Shown here one piece after another: positions 11,889 through 22,098 of a stretch of DNA of 64,000 bases (its first letter is position 1; each line of letters opens with the position of its first letter). The stretch is from Delphinapterus leucas (taxonomy: Eukaryota > Chordata > Mammalia > Artiodactyla > Monodontidae). The DNA lies in the NCBI RefSeq assembly GCF_002288925.2, contig NW_022098036.1:41884614-41948613 (forward strand). The letters run 5' to 3'. The notes under the pieces were generated by a model. The model did not search any database. It was not told the origin of the DNA and saw only the letters and a program-made list of their open reading frames with translations. The translations under genes and the position numbers were made by a program.

Positions 11889-12592
11889 AGTACCTTTCCT
11901 TGTTTAGATTTAATTAATTTCTCCCACTCCTTTTCTCAGTGGAGATGGAAATCTCATGTTCACCACCTTCAAAACAATTTCTAATTGTAATCTTTAAAGT
12001 CATTGTACTCGTTCAGGTCATCTGAGAAGCACGCACCAAGATGAGATCAGTCTTTCATGAGACTTGCTGAAGAAAAACCGCCTAAGAATAAAAGGGAAGA
12101 AGCAAGAGTAGACAGAAAAAGCCTTCAGACTGCAATGCAGTCTGAAAGGAGAGAGGCAAGAAGGAGGGTTGGGGAGGTAGAGTCTCAGCCTGCAGTACAG
12201 CTCTAAGAAAATCTCAGCCAGAAAGATAGGGAGTTCCCAAGCCAGATCTGCCCAACAGAGAAGTCCAATATCCCATCAGAATGGGCCAACACTGACATCC
12301 TTGCCATACTTAGTCACTGGCTGAGAATATCCTAGAGAAGTATGACTTTATTCTAGAAATGGTGGTGGAGCCAGAGAGGTGGCAGTTGGAGTGTCTTTAA
12401 CTATGCTTCCCACAGCAGGAGTTCTTTCCATGACTGCTCAATAGTAGTTTTTGAACTCTTCTTGCATTTTAAAAGAAGATCTGAATTGTGTCCTAGAATG
12501 TGAAGATGCTTGGCAAATGCCCCCAAATATGCAACAATATGTATATCAATTTACCCTGCTAACTAAAGACAGGGATTCTATCAGTATCATAG
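11889..12592. other. Unclassified DNA
   Basis: No gene or repeat recognised. CAGACTGCAATGCAGTCTG near 12127-12145 is an imperfect inverted repeat: CAGACTGC and GCAGTCTG pair across a 3-nt loop. Confidence 0.4.
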
Positions 12593-12646
12593 TGACAGGG
12601 GAATTAAATTGACAGGGGAATTAAACAGTGACAGGGGAATTAAATT
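12593..12646. repeat. Three-copy 17-19 bp tandem repeat
   Basis: The unit TGACAGGGGAATTAAA starts at about 12593, 12610 and 12629. Spacing is 17 then 19 bp because of a CAG insertion after the second unit. The copies are identical over 16 bp, so the array is recent compared with the surrounding old DNA. Confidence 0.9.
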
Positions 12647-12668
12647 GTTAGCTATTGTTATAGCTAAC
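12647..12668. repeat. Perfect hairpin-forming inverted repeat
   Basis: Arms GTTAGCTAT and ATAGCTAAC (9 bp, perfect) surround a 4-base TGTT loop, directly after the three-copy tandem repeat. No poly-T or promoter context suggests a terminator; it is reported as structure only. Confidence 0.85.
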
Positions 12669-12981
12669 AAAACACTGTACTTGGATAAATATATATCTTA
12701 ATTCACATGGTAAATTTAACAAAAACCTGAGGACCCGACTTCCACATTCAGAAGTATGTATTCTTATTTTTCACGTGATTGATGAAACATATCTTTAAAT
12801 AAGTTTTTCACTTTTTCAGTGAGGGAAACATTCTCCTTCAGAATATGTATATCCAAGAATTCCTTTCTACTGTTTTTGTAAAATCATACCAACTAGACTG
12901 AAAGGAGAGAAAGGAATTATAGCTTAGTTGATGAAAATGTGTCATAAGGTAGGGCCCATGTATCTCTCCTTACATAATTCT

Positions 12982-13376
12982 ATTTTTTTTTTTTATTTTT
13001 AAATTGTTTAATGATTGAAAATCTTGTCCCCAAACAGTATCATTAACTCCTCAAGGGAAGAAAACATGTATGTCTTCAACTCTTTATTTTTAATTTCTTT
13101 TATTGAGTATAGTTGATTTACAATGTTGTGTCAGTTTGTGGTGCACACCAAAGTGATTCAGTTTATATATATATATATACTTTTTCATATTCTTTTCCGT
13201 TATGGTTTATTACAGGACACTGAATATAGTTCCCTGTGCTATACAGTAGGACCTTGTTGTTTATCCATTCTGCAATAATAGTTTGCCTCTGCTAATACCA
13301 AACTCCCACTCCATCCCTCCCCCCTCCCCCCTCCCCCTTCACAACCATTAAGTCTGTTCTCTATGTCTGTGTCCCC
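12982..13376 (-). mobile_element. LINE-1 3' end with apparent 3' transduction
   Basis: The L1 part (about 13083-13376) is the reverse complement of the L1 3' UTR: TTTTATTGAGTATAGTTGAT, TTACAATGTTGTGTCAG, a TA run at 13163-13180, GTGCTATACAGTAGGACCTT and a CCCTCCCCCCTCCCCCC block. The perfect duplication ACATAATTCT is at 12972-12981 and 13377-13386. The right copy abuts the L1 truncation point, but the left copy abuts a poly-T run (about 12982-13000) some 80 bp beyond the L1 end. The intervening 13001-13082 is not L1. The simplest reading is an L1 transcript that read through its own poly-A signal and ended downstream; a variant signal ATTAAA (minus strand, 13007-13012) sits just before the tail. 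Confidence 0.8.
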
Positions 13377-13386
13377 ACATAATTCT

Positions 13387-14329
13387 TAAAAGACCAAGGT
13401 AGAACTATGGCATGTAAGGACATGGGGTTTGAAGGTGAGAAGTTCCAAGGCCACTAAGGAACAACTGGAGAAATGAACTTAACTACATAGAAACTGTGGT
13501 GGCTACTTGAATTTGTTTTCCCATACTTCATTTTACTCTCCTCTTGGAGAGATTTAGAAGGCTAAAAAATATAACTTAGAGGTCTCTGGAAATTGGTTTC
13601 TAGAAGTGAATTAGTTACACTCACATTGTATTTGCAAGGTAGTAGTGGCTAGCAAGCAAGCACTGACCAGAGTGTTTTTGCCTCAGGCTGAATGTTCTGC
13701 TCCCTCATCATTAGTCATCTGGGTATAAGGTGGCAATGGTAGTAGGTGTGGCAATAGCAGCGTTTTGCTCTGTCTTTATTACAGCTATGGTATTTTGATT
13801 GTGTAACAAAAAGTCCAATGACAACCTCCTTACAATGCCTCTGTCAATACCTAATTTCCTCATGTAAACACCTAATTCCTATAAACATCAAATTCCTTGT
13901 AGTAAGTCTCTTTCTTTCTGTTTGGTCTCATTTTCTTGAATGAAAACCTTAACTGATACAATGGTTATAATAGAGAAGTACATGTCTACTAGGGAGGTAA
14001 ACTGACTGAAACCATAAGGTGGAGGACTTATGACCATATTTGCATCGAGATGGAAAGTTACTATGGAAGAGTCATGATTTTGCTAAGGATCTGCCAAAGA
14101 AAGAGAACTTAGGTAGTAAATCCTGTGGAAGAAGATTCTTGGTAGGGAATACTGTAATGTTTAAAAACTCACTGGCAGACTTTGATATAGATAGGGAGAG
14201 GAAAGATTTCAAGGACCAGTTCCTAGCACTTAATGTTAATACCTCCTTGTGTTAAAGAGCACTTCAGAGTTTACAACGTGGAAACATCTGAGCATTTTTC
14301 AGCTAGTGTTCTAGACAAATTGAGCTAAA
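13387..14329. other. Unclassified DNA
   Basis: No recognisable exon or repeat. The 71-codon frame at 14040-14255 has a protein-like composition but no domain that I can name and no flanking evidence for a gene. Confidence 0.45.
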
Positions 14330-14430
14330 CACAAATATTATTATCTGTTTCGTACATAAGGAAACTGGGTCTCAAAGAGATTTTCATAACTGGCAACTAG
14401 TAGAATCTGAATAAAACTCTGTTTTTTGGT
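14330..14430 (-). repeat. MIR fragment
   Basis: ATTATTATCTGTTTCGTACA, AAGGAAACTGGGTCTCAAAG and AACTGGCAACTAGTAGAATC follow the antisense MIR core order ('attatccc', 'gaggaaactgaggc', 'ctagtaagtggc'). Confidence 0.5.
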
Positions 14431-15254
14431 TTTCAGTATATTTTTATCCAGTACAGCACAGCCTCTCCACATAATAATCTCTCTCATACAACAGTAAAGT
14501 TTTTTAAAATATAATTTGAACTCATAGATGAAATACTTAGGTATTGTACAGAAATTAGAAAAACAAATCTGTAAATACGTTTATATTCTATACTCAAATA
14601 AATAATAAAAGAATACACTTATCACTGACCTCTTAGCAGAACAACTAAAACTTGCAACAGCAAGGCTAACGGCAACCTCATTTTCCATGTCTAATAGCAC
14701 CCTGGAAGTGCATATATGCTTTAATTTTTATCTTCTAAAGACACTATACTTCTTACTCTCTTGGGGTATTATCATTATCCATTTATTCCTACTCTTGGTG
14801 ATCATACCTCTCTATTTCACATCCATTTAATAGAGATTCAGAGTTACTGAAAATTTATAACACTGTGTATCATTTAATATACATGCAGAATTTAAAGCAC
14901 CAGACGGTAACATGCACAAAACAAAAGTAATGTGTTTTATGAGATATATTAGCACAAACGGGGTGTACTTCAAGGTGAGCAACAGAATAGAAGCAAAACA
15001 AACAGAGCTGTGCCATCCATCTTATGGCAGGCTATCTAGCATGGTCAAACCAGACTAAATGTTTTTGATTCTACCATTTGAAGTGACCTGTAATTCACAT
15101 TTATTCAATCCAAAAATTATTGCAATTTAATAAAATGTAACTAGAATTAAATCCATATATCATACTTATATCAAAGGAAATTGGCTGTGGGGAGGATTAC
15201 TACATTTTGTATTTAGCATCACCAACACTAACATCATTAAACGGTTTTGCTACC
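14431..15254. other. Unclassified AT-rich DNA
   Basis: Nothing recognised in about 800 bp. Confidence 0.4.
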
Positions 15255-15465
15255 ATATAACGAGCATCAAATATGTGCCAGGAACTATGCTCGGTGCTTT
15301 ACATAAATCATCACATTTATGCTTCAGAGTAACCTTATACAATGTTAAAATTTACATTTGTAAATAGAGTAACCTCTCAGCAAGTTTAAGAAATCTTCTT
15401 AAGAGCACATGATGAATAAGTGATAGCACAAAATTTGAAGTTGAATAACTCTGTGCATGTATGAC
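15255..15465 (-). repeat. MIR SINE
   Basis: ATATGTGCCAGGAACTATGC, TGCTTTACATAAATCATCAC and, further right, AGTAACCTCTCAGCAAG and GCACATGATGAATAAGTGAT keep the full antisense MIR order from tail to tRNA-related head. Confidence 0.6.
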
Positions 15466-15589
15466 TAAGCCAAACAAGCTCTCTAGGCTCACACTGGCAT
15501 AAACTGTCATACATTACATTAAACTAGGTCATCTAGTTCATTTTTAATCTAAAACCCTCAGCAAATACTTCCTGAACTTCTCTTATGTT

Positions 15590-15852
15590 CAAGCTACCTA
15601 GAACAGCTGTGCTTTGAAAGGGTGAAATTAGTGAATTAAACACAAATCCTGCTATAAAGATGCTGAAATTGGCAGGCAGGTAAGACCCATACTAACAATG
15701 ATACAATGAGGAAAGTGAGGTGAGCCCTACGAAACAGACAAATATAATCCTTTAGAAGTCAACAGAAGAAATTACTATGCGTTGCTGAATCAGGAATGAC
15801 TATGTGGAAGTGATGGCATGTGAACCAGGCCTACAGAGAGAGATAAAATTTA
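15590..15852 (-). repeat. L2-like LINE fragment
   Basis: GAAAGGGTGAAATTAGTGAA, AAATCCTGCTATAAAGATGC, a TAAGACCCATACTAACAATG stretch and TGGCATGTGAACCAGGCC have the antisense order of the L2 3' region (gain-of-length words between the tail and the 'caaatgtcacc' block). Weak and approximate. Confidence 0.4.
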
Positions 15853-16106
15853 AAGTCAGATAATAATAAGTGTTGATGAGGATGTGGAGAAATTGGAAGG
15901 CTTCTACATTGCTCAGACATGTAAAATGGTGCAGCTGCTTTGGAAAACAGTCAGGTAGTTCCTCAATGGATTAAACATACAGTTACCATATGCCCCAGAA
16001 ATTCTACCTCTAGGTATATACCCATGAGAAATAAAAACATATGTCCATATGAAAACTTGTACAGAAGTGTTTATAGCAGCATCATTCATAATAGAAAAAA
16101 GATAGA

Positions 16107-16313
16107 GGGCTTCCCTGGTGGCGCAGTAGTTGAGAGTCCGCCTGCCGACGCAGGGGACACGGGNNNNNNNNNNNNNNNNNNNNNNNNNNNNNNNNCGCGG
16201 AGCGGCTGGGCCCGTGAGCCATGGCCGCTGAGCCTGTGCGTCCGGAGCCTGTGCTCCGCAACAGGAGAGAGGCCACAACAATGAGAGGCCTACGTACCGC
16301 AAAAAAAAAAAAA
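16107..16313 (+). mobile_element. CHR SINE, short type, containing an assembly gap
   Basis: Head GGGCTTCCCTGGTGGCGCAG to a CCGC plus A tail. The 14-bp duplication AGAAAAAAGATAGA is at 16093-16106 and 16314-16327. Bases 16164-16195 are N, so the B box cannot be read. Frames on both strands that cross the Ns are SINE artefacts. Confidence 0.95.
16164..16195. other. Assembly gap, 32 N
   Basis: Thirty-two consecutive N lie between ...ACACGGG and CGCGGAGCGG inside the SINE. In the intact relative at 11690-11879 the same two landmarks are also separated by exactly 32 bases. Confidence 1.
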
Positions 16314-16847
16314 AGAAAAAAGATAGAAATGACCCAAATGTCCACCAGCAACCAAAGGGATAAACAAAATGTGGTATACCCATACAATGAAATATTGTTC
16401 TACTGTAAAAAGGAATGGAGTACTGATACACGCCAACAACAGAGATGAATCTTGAAAACATTATGCTTATGTGAAAGACACCAGTCCAAAAGTCACACAT
16501 ATTATATGATTCCATTCATTTGAAAGTTCATAATGGAGAAATCTGTAGTGACAGCAGTTGCTTAGAGCTGCGAGGGGATAAGGAGATAAGGGTATTATAG
16601 GTAAAGGGCATAGGTTTTCTTCTTGAGGTGATGGAATAGAGGAAGCATTTTTCCAGACACAAGAAACAGTATAAGCCCACAAAAAAAGATTTAGCAATTT
16701 TGTTTTTACTTTGCCCTATTGCTGCTACTTTTTGTATGATGTTGTTTTAACAACATAGTGTTCATATAAAAAAATGTTAACCATCCACAAACTGACATTT
16801 TTTCTTACTTGTACTATTAAGGCATAACCAAACTTAAAATGAACATA

Positions 16848-17049
16848 GGGGCTTCCCTGGTGGCGCAGTGGTTGAGAGTCCGCCTGCCGATGCAGGGGAC
16901 ACGGGTTTGTGCCCCGATCCAGGAAGATCCCACATGCCGCGGAGCGGCTGGGCTCGTGAGCCATGGCTATTGAGCCTGCGTGTCCGGAGCCTGTGCTCCG
17001 CAGCGGGAGAGGCCACAACAGTGAGGCACACATACCGCAAAAAAAAAAA
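16848..17049 (+). mobile_element. CHR SINE, short type
   Basis: Complete short-type copy with A-box-like TGGCGCAGTGG and B-box-like GGTTTGTGCC, ending in CCGC and an 11-base A tail. GAACATA at 16841-16847 and 17050-17056 is the target-site duplication. It lies 534 bp after the SINE at 16107, in the same orientation. Confidence 0.95.
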
Positions 17050-17145
17050 GAACATAAAATCCTCCCTTACACTTTTCCTTCCGTGGCTAAATTACAGTTA
17101 CTCTCTTATTGTTTTTTTTTATTTTGATTTATAATTGTGTGTCCT

Positions 17146-17802
17146 GGTATATTAGTTTTCTATTGCTATGTAACAAATTACCACACATTTAGAAGCTGAA
17201 AATAGCATCTATGTGTTATCTCACAGTTCTGTAGATCAGAAGTCTAGGCAGACATGGTAGGGTTATCTGCCTCAGTATTTTACAAGGCCAAAATCAAGCT
17301 ATCAGCCAGGCTGGGCTTTTCTCTGGAGGCCCTAGGGAAGAATCCACTTCTAAGCTGATCCAGGTCATTGGCAGAATTCAGTTCCTTGATGTTGTAGGAC
17401 TGAAGTTCCCATTTCCTTGCTGGCTGTTGGTGGGAAGATACTCTCAGCAACTAGAAGCTACATTTTAGTCTTTGCGCATGGTCCCCTCCATTTTCAAAGC
17501 TGGTAATATAACAGCATATCACATCCTTATTATACCCTGAATATCTCTGGCTTTCCTTCTGCCACCATCAGGAGAAAACTCTGCTCCTAGAGGGCTCATA
17601 TGATTAGGCTAAGCCCATCCCTATAATCTCCCTTTTGATTAACTCAAAGTCAATTGATTAGTAACTTTAATTACATCTGAAAAATCCCCTTTTCAATGTT
17701 TGGTAATATAATCAGGGTGTGCTGTCTCATCATATTCAAATCCCCAGGAATTAGGGCAGGAAATCTTGGTGTTCCATTTTAGATTTCAATCTACTATACC
17801 TG
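17146..17802 (-). mobile_element. Old LTR, MaLR/MLT-like, probable solo LTR
   Basis: Plus-strand words TATTAGTTTTCTATTGCTAT, GTAACAAATTACCACACATT, TCTCACAGTTCTGTAGATCA, TTCAGTTCCTTGATG, ACATCTGAAAAATCCCC and a final TCAATCTACTATACC are those of an inverted mammalian LTR of the MLT/MaLR type; TATTAGTTT...CTACTATACC mirrors the TG...CA ends. No internal retroviral sequence adjoins it. At about 655 bp it is long for MLT1, so the exact family is uncertain. Confidence 0.55.
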
Positions 17803-18114
17803 GTTTAAATGGAAAACGTCTTATGAATAAGCAAACTTTGGAAATACTAAGAAATAATAAATATGTTTCTTTTCTCTGTATAATATCTCCACAGGCTTTA
17901 CCAGTTTATGTACATCATGATTTTTTAAGAAGGTAATACTTTGTGCTGGTATTTTTCAAATTGTGTACCATGGTTCATTATATCACTTTAGTTCATCATG
18001 ACCAGCGTTGGTCATAGGAAAATGAAACTGAATAGAAAATATTAAAATCAATCACAAGAGGTTAAAGGTATTTTTGTGAATGATTTCTTATTCATCATAC
18101 ATACTGTGTGACAC
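17803..18114. other. Unclassified AT-rich DNA
   Basis: Nothing recognised between the LTR and the MIR. Confidence 0.4.
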
Positions 18115-19160
18115 ATGATGTTTTGCTTACCATGTGTCAGGCAGTGTTCTAAGAATTTTATAAAATTCACACGTGTCAATAATAATACAGGCATACCTCA
18201 GGGATATTGCAGGTTCAGTTACAGACCACTGCAATAAAGCAAATATCATAATAAAGCAAGTCACATGAATTTTTTGGTTTCCCAGTGCTTATAAAAGTTA
18301 TGTTTACACTATACTGTAGTCTATTCAGTGTGCAATAGCAGTTATGTCTAAAAACAGTGTACATACCTTAATAAAAAAATACTTTATTGCTGAAAATTGC
18401 TAACCATCATCTGAGCCTTCAGTGAGTCATAATCTCTTTTGCTGGTGGAGGGTCATGCCTCAATGTTACTGGCTTCTGACTGATCAGAATGGTAGTTGCT
18501 GAAGGTTGCAGTGGCCTCTAGCAATTTTCTTAAAATAAGACAACAATGAAGTATGCCACATCAATTGACTATGAGCGATTTCTCTGTAGCATACAATGCA
18601 GTTTGATAGCATTTTACTTACAGTAGAAATTCTTTCACAATTGGAATCAATCCCCTCAAAACCTGCTGCTGCTTAATCAACTAAGTTTATGTAATATTCT
18701 AAATCCTTTGCTGTCACTTCAACAATCAAGTCCACCATCTTACATGGGCATGGTTTGTGGCTCCTCAAAATAATTACAATAGTAACATCAAAGATCACTG
18801 ATCACAGATCACCATAACAAATGTAATAATAATGAAAAAGTTTGAAATATTTTGAGAATTACCAAAATATGACACAGAGATAGGAAGTGAGCAAATGCTG
18901 TTGGAAAAATGGCACCAACAGACTCAAGGCAGGGTCGCCACAAACCTTCAATTTGTAAAAAAGGAAATATCTGCAAAGCATAACAAAGGAAGCACAATAA
19001 AATGAGGTATGCCTGTATTTACTGATAAAGAAAGAAAGGCAACAGAGAGCCTAGCCAAAGGTGAAACAGTGAATGGTGGAGGCAGGCACATACCCAAACT
19101 CCACCTGGGTACCTAGAATCCAACTAATCTAGATCAGTGCTCTTAAGCGCTACACTAGTG
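18115..19160 (-). repeat. MIR, split by Tigger1
   Basis: The left part (18115-18187) has TACCATGTGTCAGGCAGTGT and TTCTAAGAATTTTATAAAAT. The right part (19016-about 19160) has CTGATAAAGAAAGAAAGGCA, CCTAGCCAAAGGTGAAACAG and GCTCTTAAGCGCTACACTA. Together they run in antisense MIR order through to the tRNA-related head, interrupted at a TA by the Tigger1 element. Confidence 0.6.
18188..19015 (+). mobile_element. Tigger1 DNA transposon, internally deleted
   Basis: CAGGCATACCTC opens the element and GAGGTATGCCTG closes it, a perfect 12-bp terminal inverted repeat, with TA on each side (18186-18187 and 19016-19017) as expected for the pogo/Tc1-mariner target. The left part matches the Tigger1 end and the start of the antisense transposase region; the right part, from about 18725, matches the other end (ATTACAATAGTAACATCAAA, GATCACTGATCACAGATCAC). 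At 828 bp it is about a third of the roughly 2.4 kb full element, so most of the transposase gene is missing. It can only have moved with help from another copy. Confidence 0.9.
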
Positions 19161-19899
19161 CTATAATTTTTGCTTTCTTTTCAAAGTTTTTTTTTAATCT
19201 AATACATTTGAAAAATACCATTCTGTGTAATATTTCCCAAATATAGGTTAGAATGAAATCCTTTGCTGAGTCCACCTATCAAGTTCATCATCAGCCTTGA
19301 AAAACATGGCTTTAAAAATGTTTGTTTATAGCATAACAAAATGGCAAATCTTACACAAATATTTAATTTCTAAATAAACTTCAGAAAATTAAATATTATT
19401 TCTATTCATTCATCAAAGTAAATATAAGCAAATATTTATTGTTCAAACTTTCATTTTTTAGGACCATTAAAATTTTTAAATATCACCTGGAAAATATTTC
19501 TTTTTTTTCTTTTTTGAAGATATTTCTTAATGTTAAATTAAAATGTCAGAAAGAAGCTTCCATATTTATGACCTAAGCTGGAAGCTGAGGAAGTGTTACA
19601 CTCTTTCCCATGGCAGTGAGTAATACTCTGTACCATGAAGTGAGGATTCACTCTAAACGTGAGCAATCTCAATGAGCAGTGTCACCCTCTGGCTGACATA
19701 TTTAGCTTTTTTACCTCTCCTCTTTGCCATAAGTTCAATAAAATTTTTTCACGTGACTTCAGTAAAAAAAACAAAAAAAAAATTGAGTGATCTCATCAAA
19801 TCTTGGCATAGCAAGAATTTAAAGTATTTTTTTAAATTATTAAATGAATGACAGAAATAATATATGTTTTCATGACTGTTCTATCTTTGCTTTTGAGTT
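19161..19899. other. Unclassified AT-rich DNA
   Basis: No gene or named repeat. Poly-A/T-rich patches at 19500-19513 and 19764-19783. Confidence 0.4.
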
Positions 19900-19915
19900 T
19901 AGGAAATTCTCTTTT

Positions 19916-22082
19916 TCTAAAAAAAATAATTTTTTAAATTGAAGTATAGTTGATTTACAATGTTGTATTGGTTTCTTCTGTAGAGCAGAGTGATTCAGTT
20001 ATTTATATATATATGTGTGTGTGTGCATATATATATACATTTTCATATTCTTTTTCATTATAGGTTATTACAGGATATTGAATATAGTTCTCTGTGCTGA
20101 ACAATAGGGCCTTGTTGTTTATTTTATATATAGTAGTTTGTATCTGCTAATCTCGAGCTCCCAATTTATCCCTCCCACCTCGCCTTTCTCCTTTGGTAGC
20201 CATACATTTGTTTTCTATGTCTGTGAGTCTGTTTCTGTTTGTAAATAAGTTCATTTGTATCATATTTTAGATTCCACATATAAATGATATCATATGATAT
20301 TTGTTTTTCTCTGACTTATTTCACTTAGTATGATAATCTCTAGACCAATCCATGTTGCTGCAAAGGACATTATTTCATTCTTTTTTATGGCTGAGTAGTT
20401 TTCCATTCTATACATATATTACATCTTCTTTATGCATTCATCCATTAATGAACATTGAGGTTTCTTCCATGTCTTTGATATTATAAATAGTGCTGCTATG
20501 AACACTGGGGTGCATGTATCTTTTTGAATTAGAGTTTTTGTTTTTTTTGGATATATGCCCAGGAGTGGGACTGCTGGATCATATGGCAACTCTCTTTTTA
20601 GTTTTTTAAGGAATACCCATACTGTTTTCCATAGCAGCTGCACCAATTTACATTCCCACCAACAATGTAGGAGGGTTCCCTCTTCTTCACACCCTCTCCA
20701 GCATTTATTATTTGTAGACTTTTTGATGATGGCCATTCTGATTGGTGTGAGGTGATACCTCTTTGAAGTTTTGGTTTGCATTTCTCTAATAATTACTGAT
20801 GTTGAGCATCTTTTCATATGCCTATTGGCCATCCGTATGTCTTCTTTGGAGAAATGTATATTTAGGTCTTCTGCGCACTTTTTGATTGGGTTCTTTGTTT
20901 TACTGTTATTGAGTTGTATGAGCTGTTTATATATTTTGGAAATTCAGCTCTTGTCAGTCACACCGTCTGCAAATATTTTCTTCCATTCAATAGGCTGTCT
21001 TTTCGTTTTGTTTCTGGTTTCCTTTGTTGTGCAAAAGCTTATAAGTTTGATTAGGTTCCATTTGTTTATTTTTACTTTTATTTCTATTGCCTTTGGAGAC
21101 TGACCTAAGTAAACACTGGTACAATTTATGTCAGAGAATGTTTTGCCTATGTTCTCCTGTAGGAGTTTTATGGTGTCCTGTTTTATATTTAAGTCTTTAA
21201 GCTATTTTGAGTTTAGTTCTGTGTATGGTGTGAGGGAGTGTTGATTTACATGCGGCTGTCCAGCTTTGCCCTACCACTTGCCAAAGAGACTGTCTTTTCC
21301 CCATTGCATATTCTTGGATTCTTTGTTGAGGATTGATTGACCATAGGTGTGTGGGTTTATTTTGGGTATCTCTATTCTGTGCCATTGATCCATGTGTCTG
21401 TTTTTGTGCCAGTACCACACTGTTTTAATTACTGTAGCTTTGTCTGAATTCTGGGAGGGTTATGCCTCCAGCTTTGTTCTTTTTTCTCAGGATTTATTTG
21501 GCAATTCTGAGTCTTTTGTGGTTTCATATAAATTTTAGGATTATTTGTTCTAGTTCTGTGAAAAATGTCATGGGGAATTTGATAGGGATCATATTAAATC
21601 TGTAGATTGCTTTTGGTAGTATAGCCATTTTAACAATGTTAATTCTCCCAATACGATAGCATGAGATATCTTTCTATTTTTTTTAATCATGTTCAGTTTC
21701 CTTTATAAGTATTTATAGTTCTCAGCGTAGAAGTCTTTCACCTCCTTGGCCAGGTTTATTCCTAAGTATTTTATGTTTTTCATGCAATTTTAAATAGTAT
21801 TTTTTTTTTACTATTCCTTTCTGATATTTCATTGTTAGTGTAAAGAAGTGCAACAGATTTCTGTGTGTGAATCTTGTATCCTGCTACCTTGCTCAATTCA
21901 CTTATCAGTTCTAGTAGTTTTTGTGTGGAGTCTTTAAGGTTTTCTACATATAGTGTCATGTCACCTGCATATAATGATAATTTTACCTCTTCCCTTCCAA
22001 TTTATATAAGCTTAAATTTCTTTTGTCTGATTTCTGTGGCTAGAACTTCCAATGCTGTGTTGACTGAAGACATGAGAGTGGG
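19916..22082 (-). mobile_element. LINE-1, 5'-truncated, 2.2 kb, decayed ORF2
   Basis: Reading on the minus strand, the element starts inside the reverse transcriptase part of ORF2 (22082), runs through the C-terminal part of ORF2 (longest open piece 20419-20832, 137 codons, with the Cys-rich CWWEC segment followed by [19 protein letters not shown], typical of L1 ORF2 ends) and finishes in the 3' UTR and an A-rich tail near 19916. Ends are fixed by a perfect 16-bp duplication, TAGGAAATTCTCTTTT, at 19900-19915 and 22083-22098. ORF2 is broken by stops and frameshifts, and the reverse transcriptase catalytic motif reads AGD instead of ADD (codon at 21963-21965). It is a dead copy. Confidence 0.95.
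20005..20040. repeat. Compound (TA)n(TG)n(TA)n microsatellite in L1 3' UTR
   Basis: ATATATATATGTGTGTGTGT followed by GCATATATATATAC lies at the place where the L1 3' UTR normally has a short TATACATATA patch, so it is likely an expansion within the inserted element. Confidence 0.85.
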
Positions 22083-22098
22083 TAGGAAATTCTCTTTT

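Larger units (their letters stand above)
15853..16640 (+). mobile_element. Old LINE-1 (L1M-type) ORF2 end and 3' UTR, split by a SINE
   Basis: GTGTTGATGAGGATGTGGAG, AAAATGGTGCAGCTGCTTTG, AGTTACCATATGCCCCAG and AACATATGTCCATATG are the end of ORF2. After the SINE come GACCCAAATGTCCACCAGC, AATGTGGTATACCCATACAA, AACATTATGCTTATGTGAAA and TATGATTCCATTCATTTGAA of the 3' UTR. It is older and more diverged than the L1s at 19916 and 23456. A short SINE at 16107-16313 splits it, and the two L1 parts join exactly when the SINE and one duplication copy are removed. Confidence 0.85.

Noticed and set aside
11650..11984. Open frames encoding a GFPGGAVVESPPADAGDTGS-like protein, recurring at 16 kb, 29 kb, 32 kb, 50 kb, 57 kb and 63 kb
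   Set aside because: They translate the same GC-rich CHR SINE in several frames and on both strands. The recurrence comes from the mobile element, not from a protein family.
12647..12668. Transcription terminator or small RNA hairpin
   Set aside because: The stem is only 9 bp, AT-rich, and has no transcript or promoter context.
20419..20832. 137-codon minus-strand frame as a gene
   Set aside because: It is the C-terminal part of L1 ORF2 in a 5'-truncated, broken copy.
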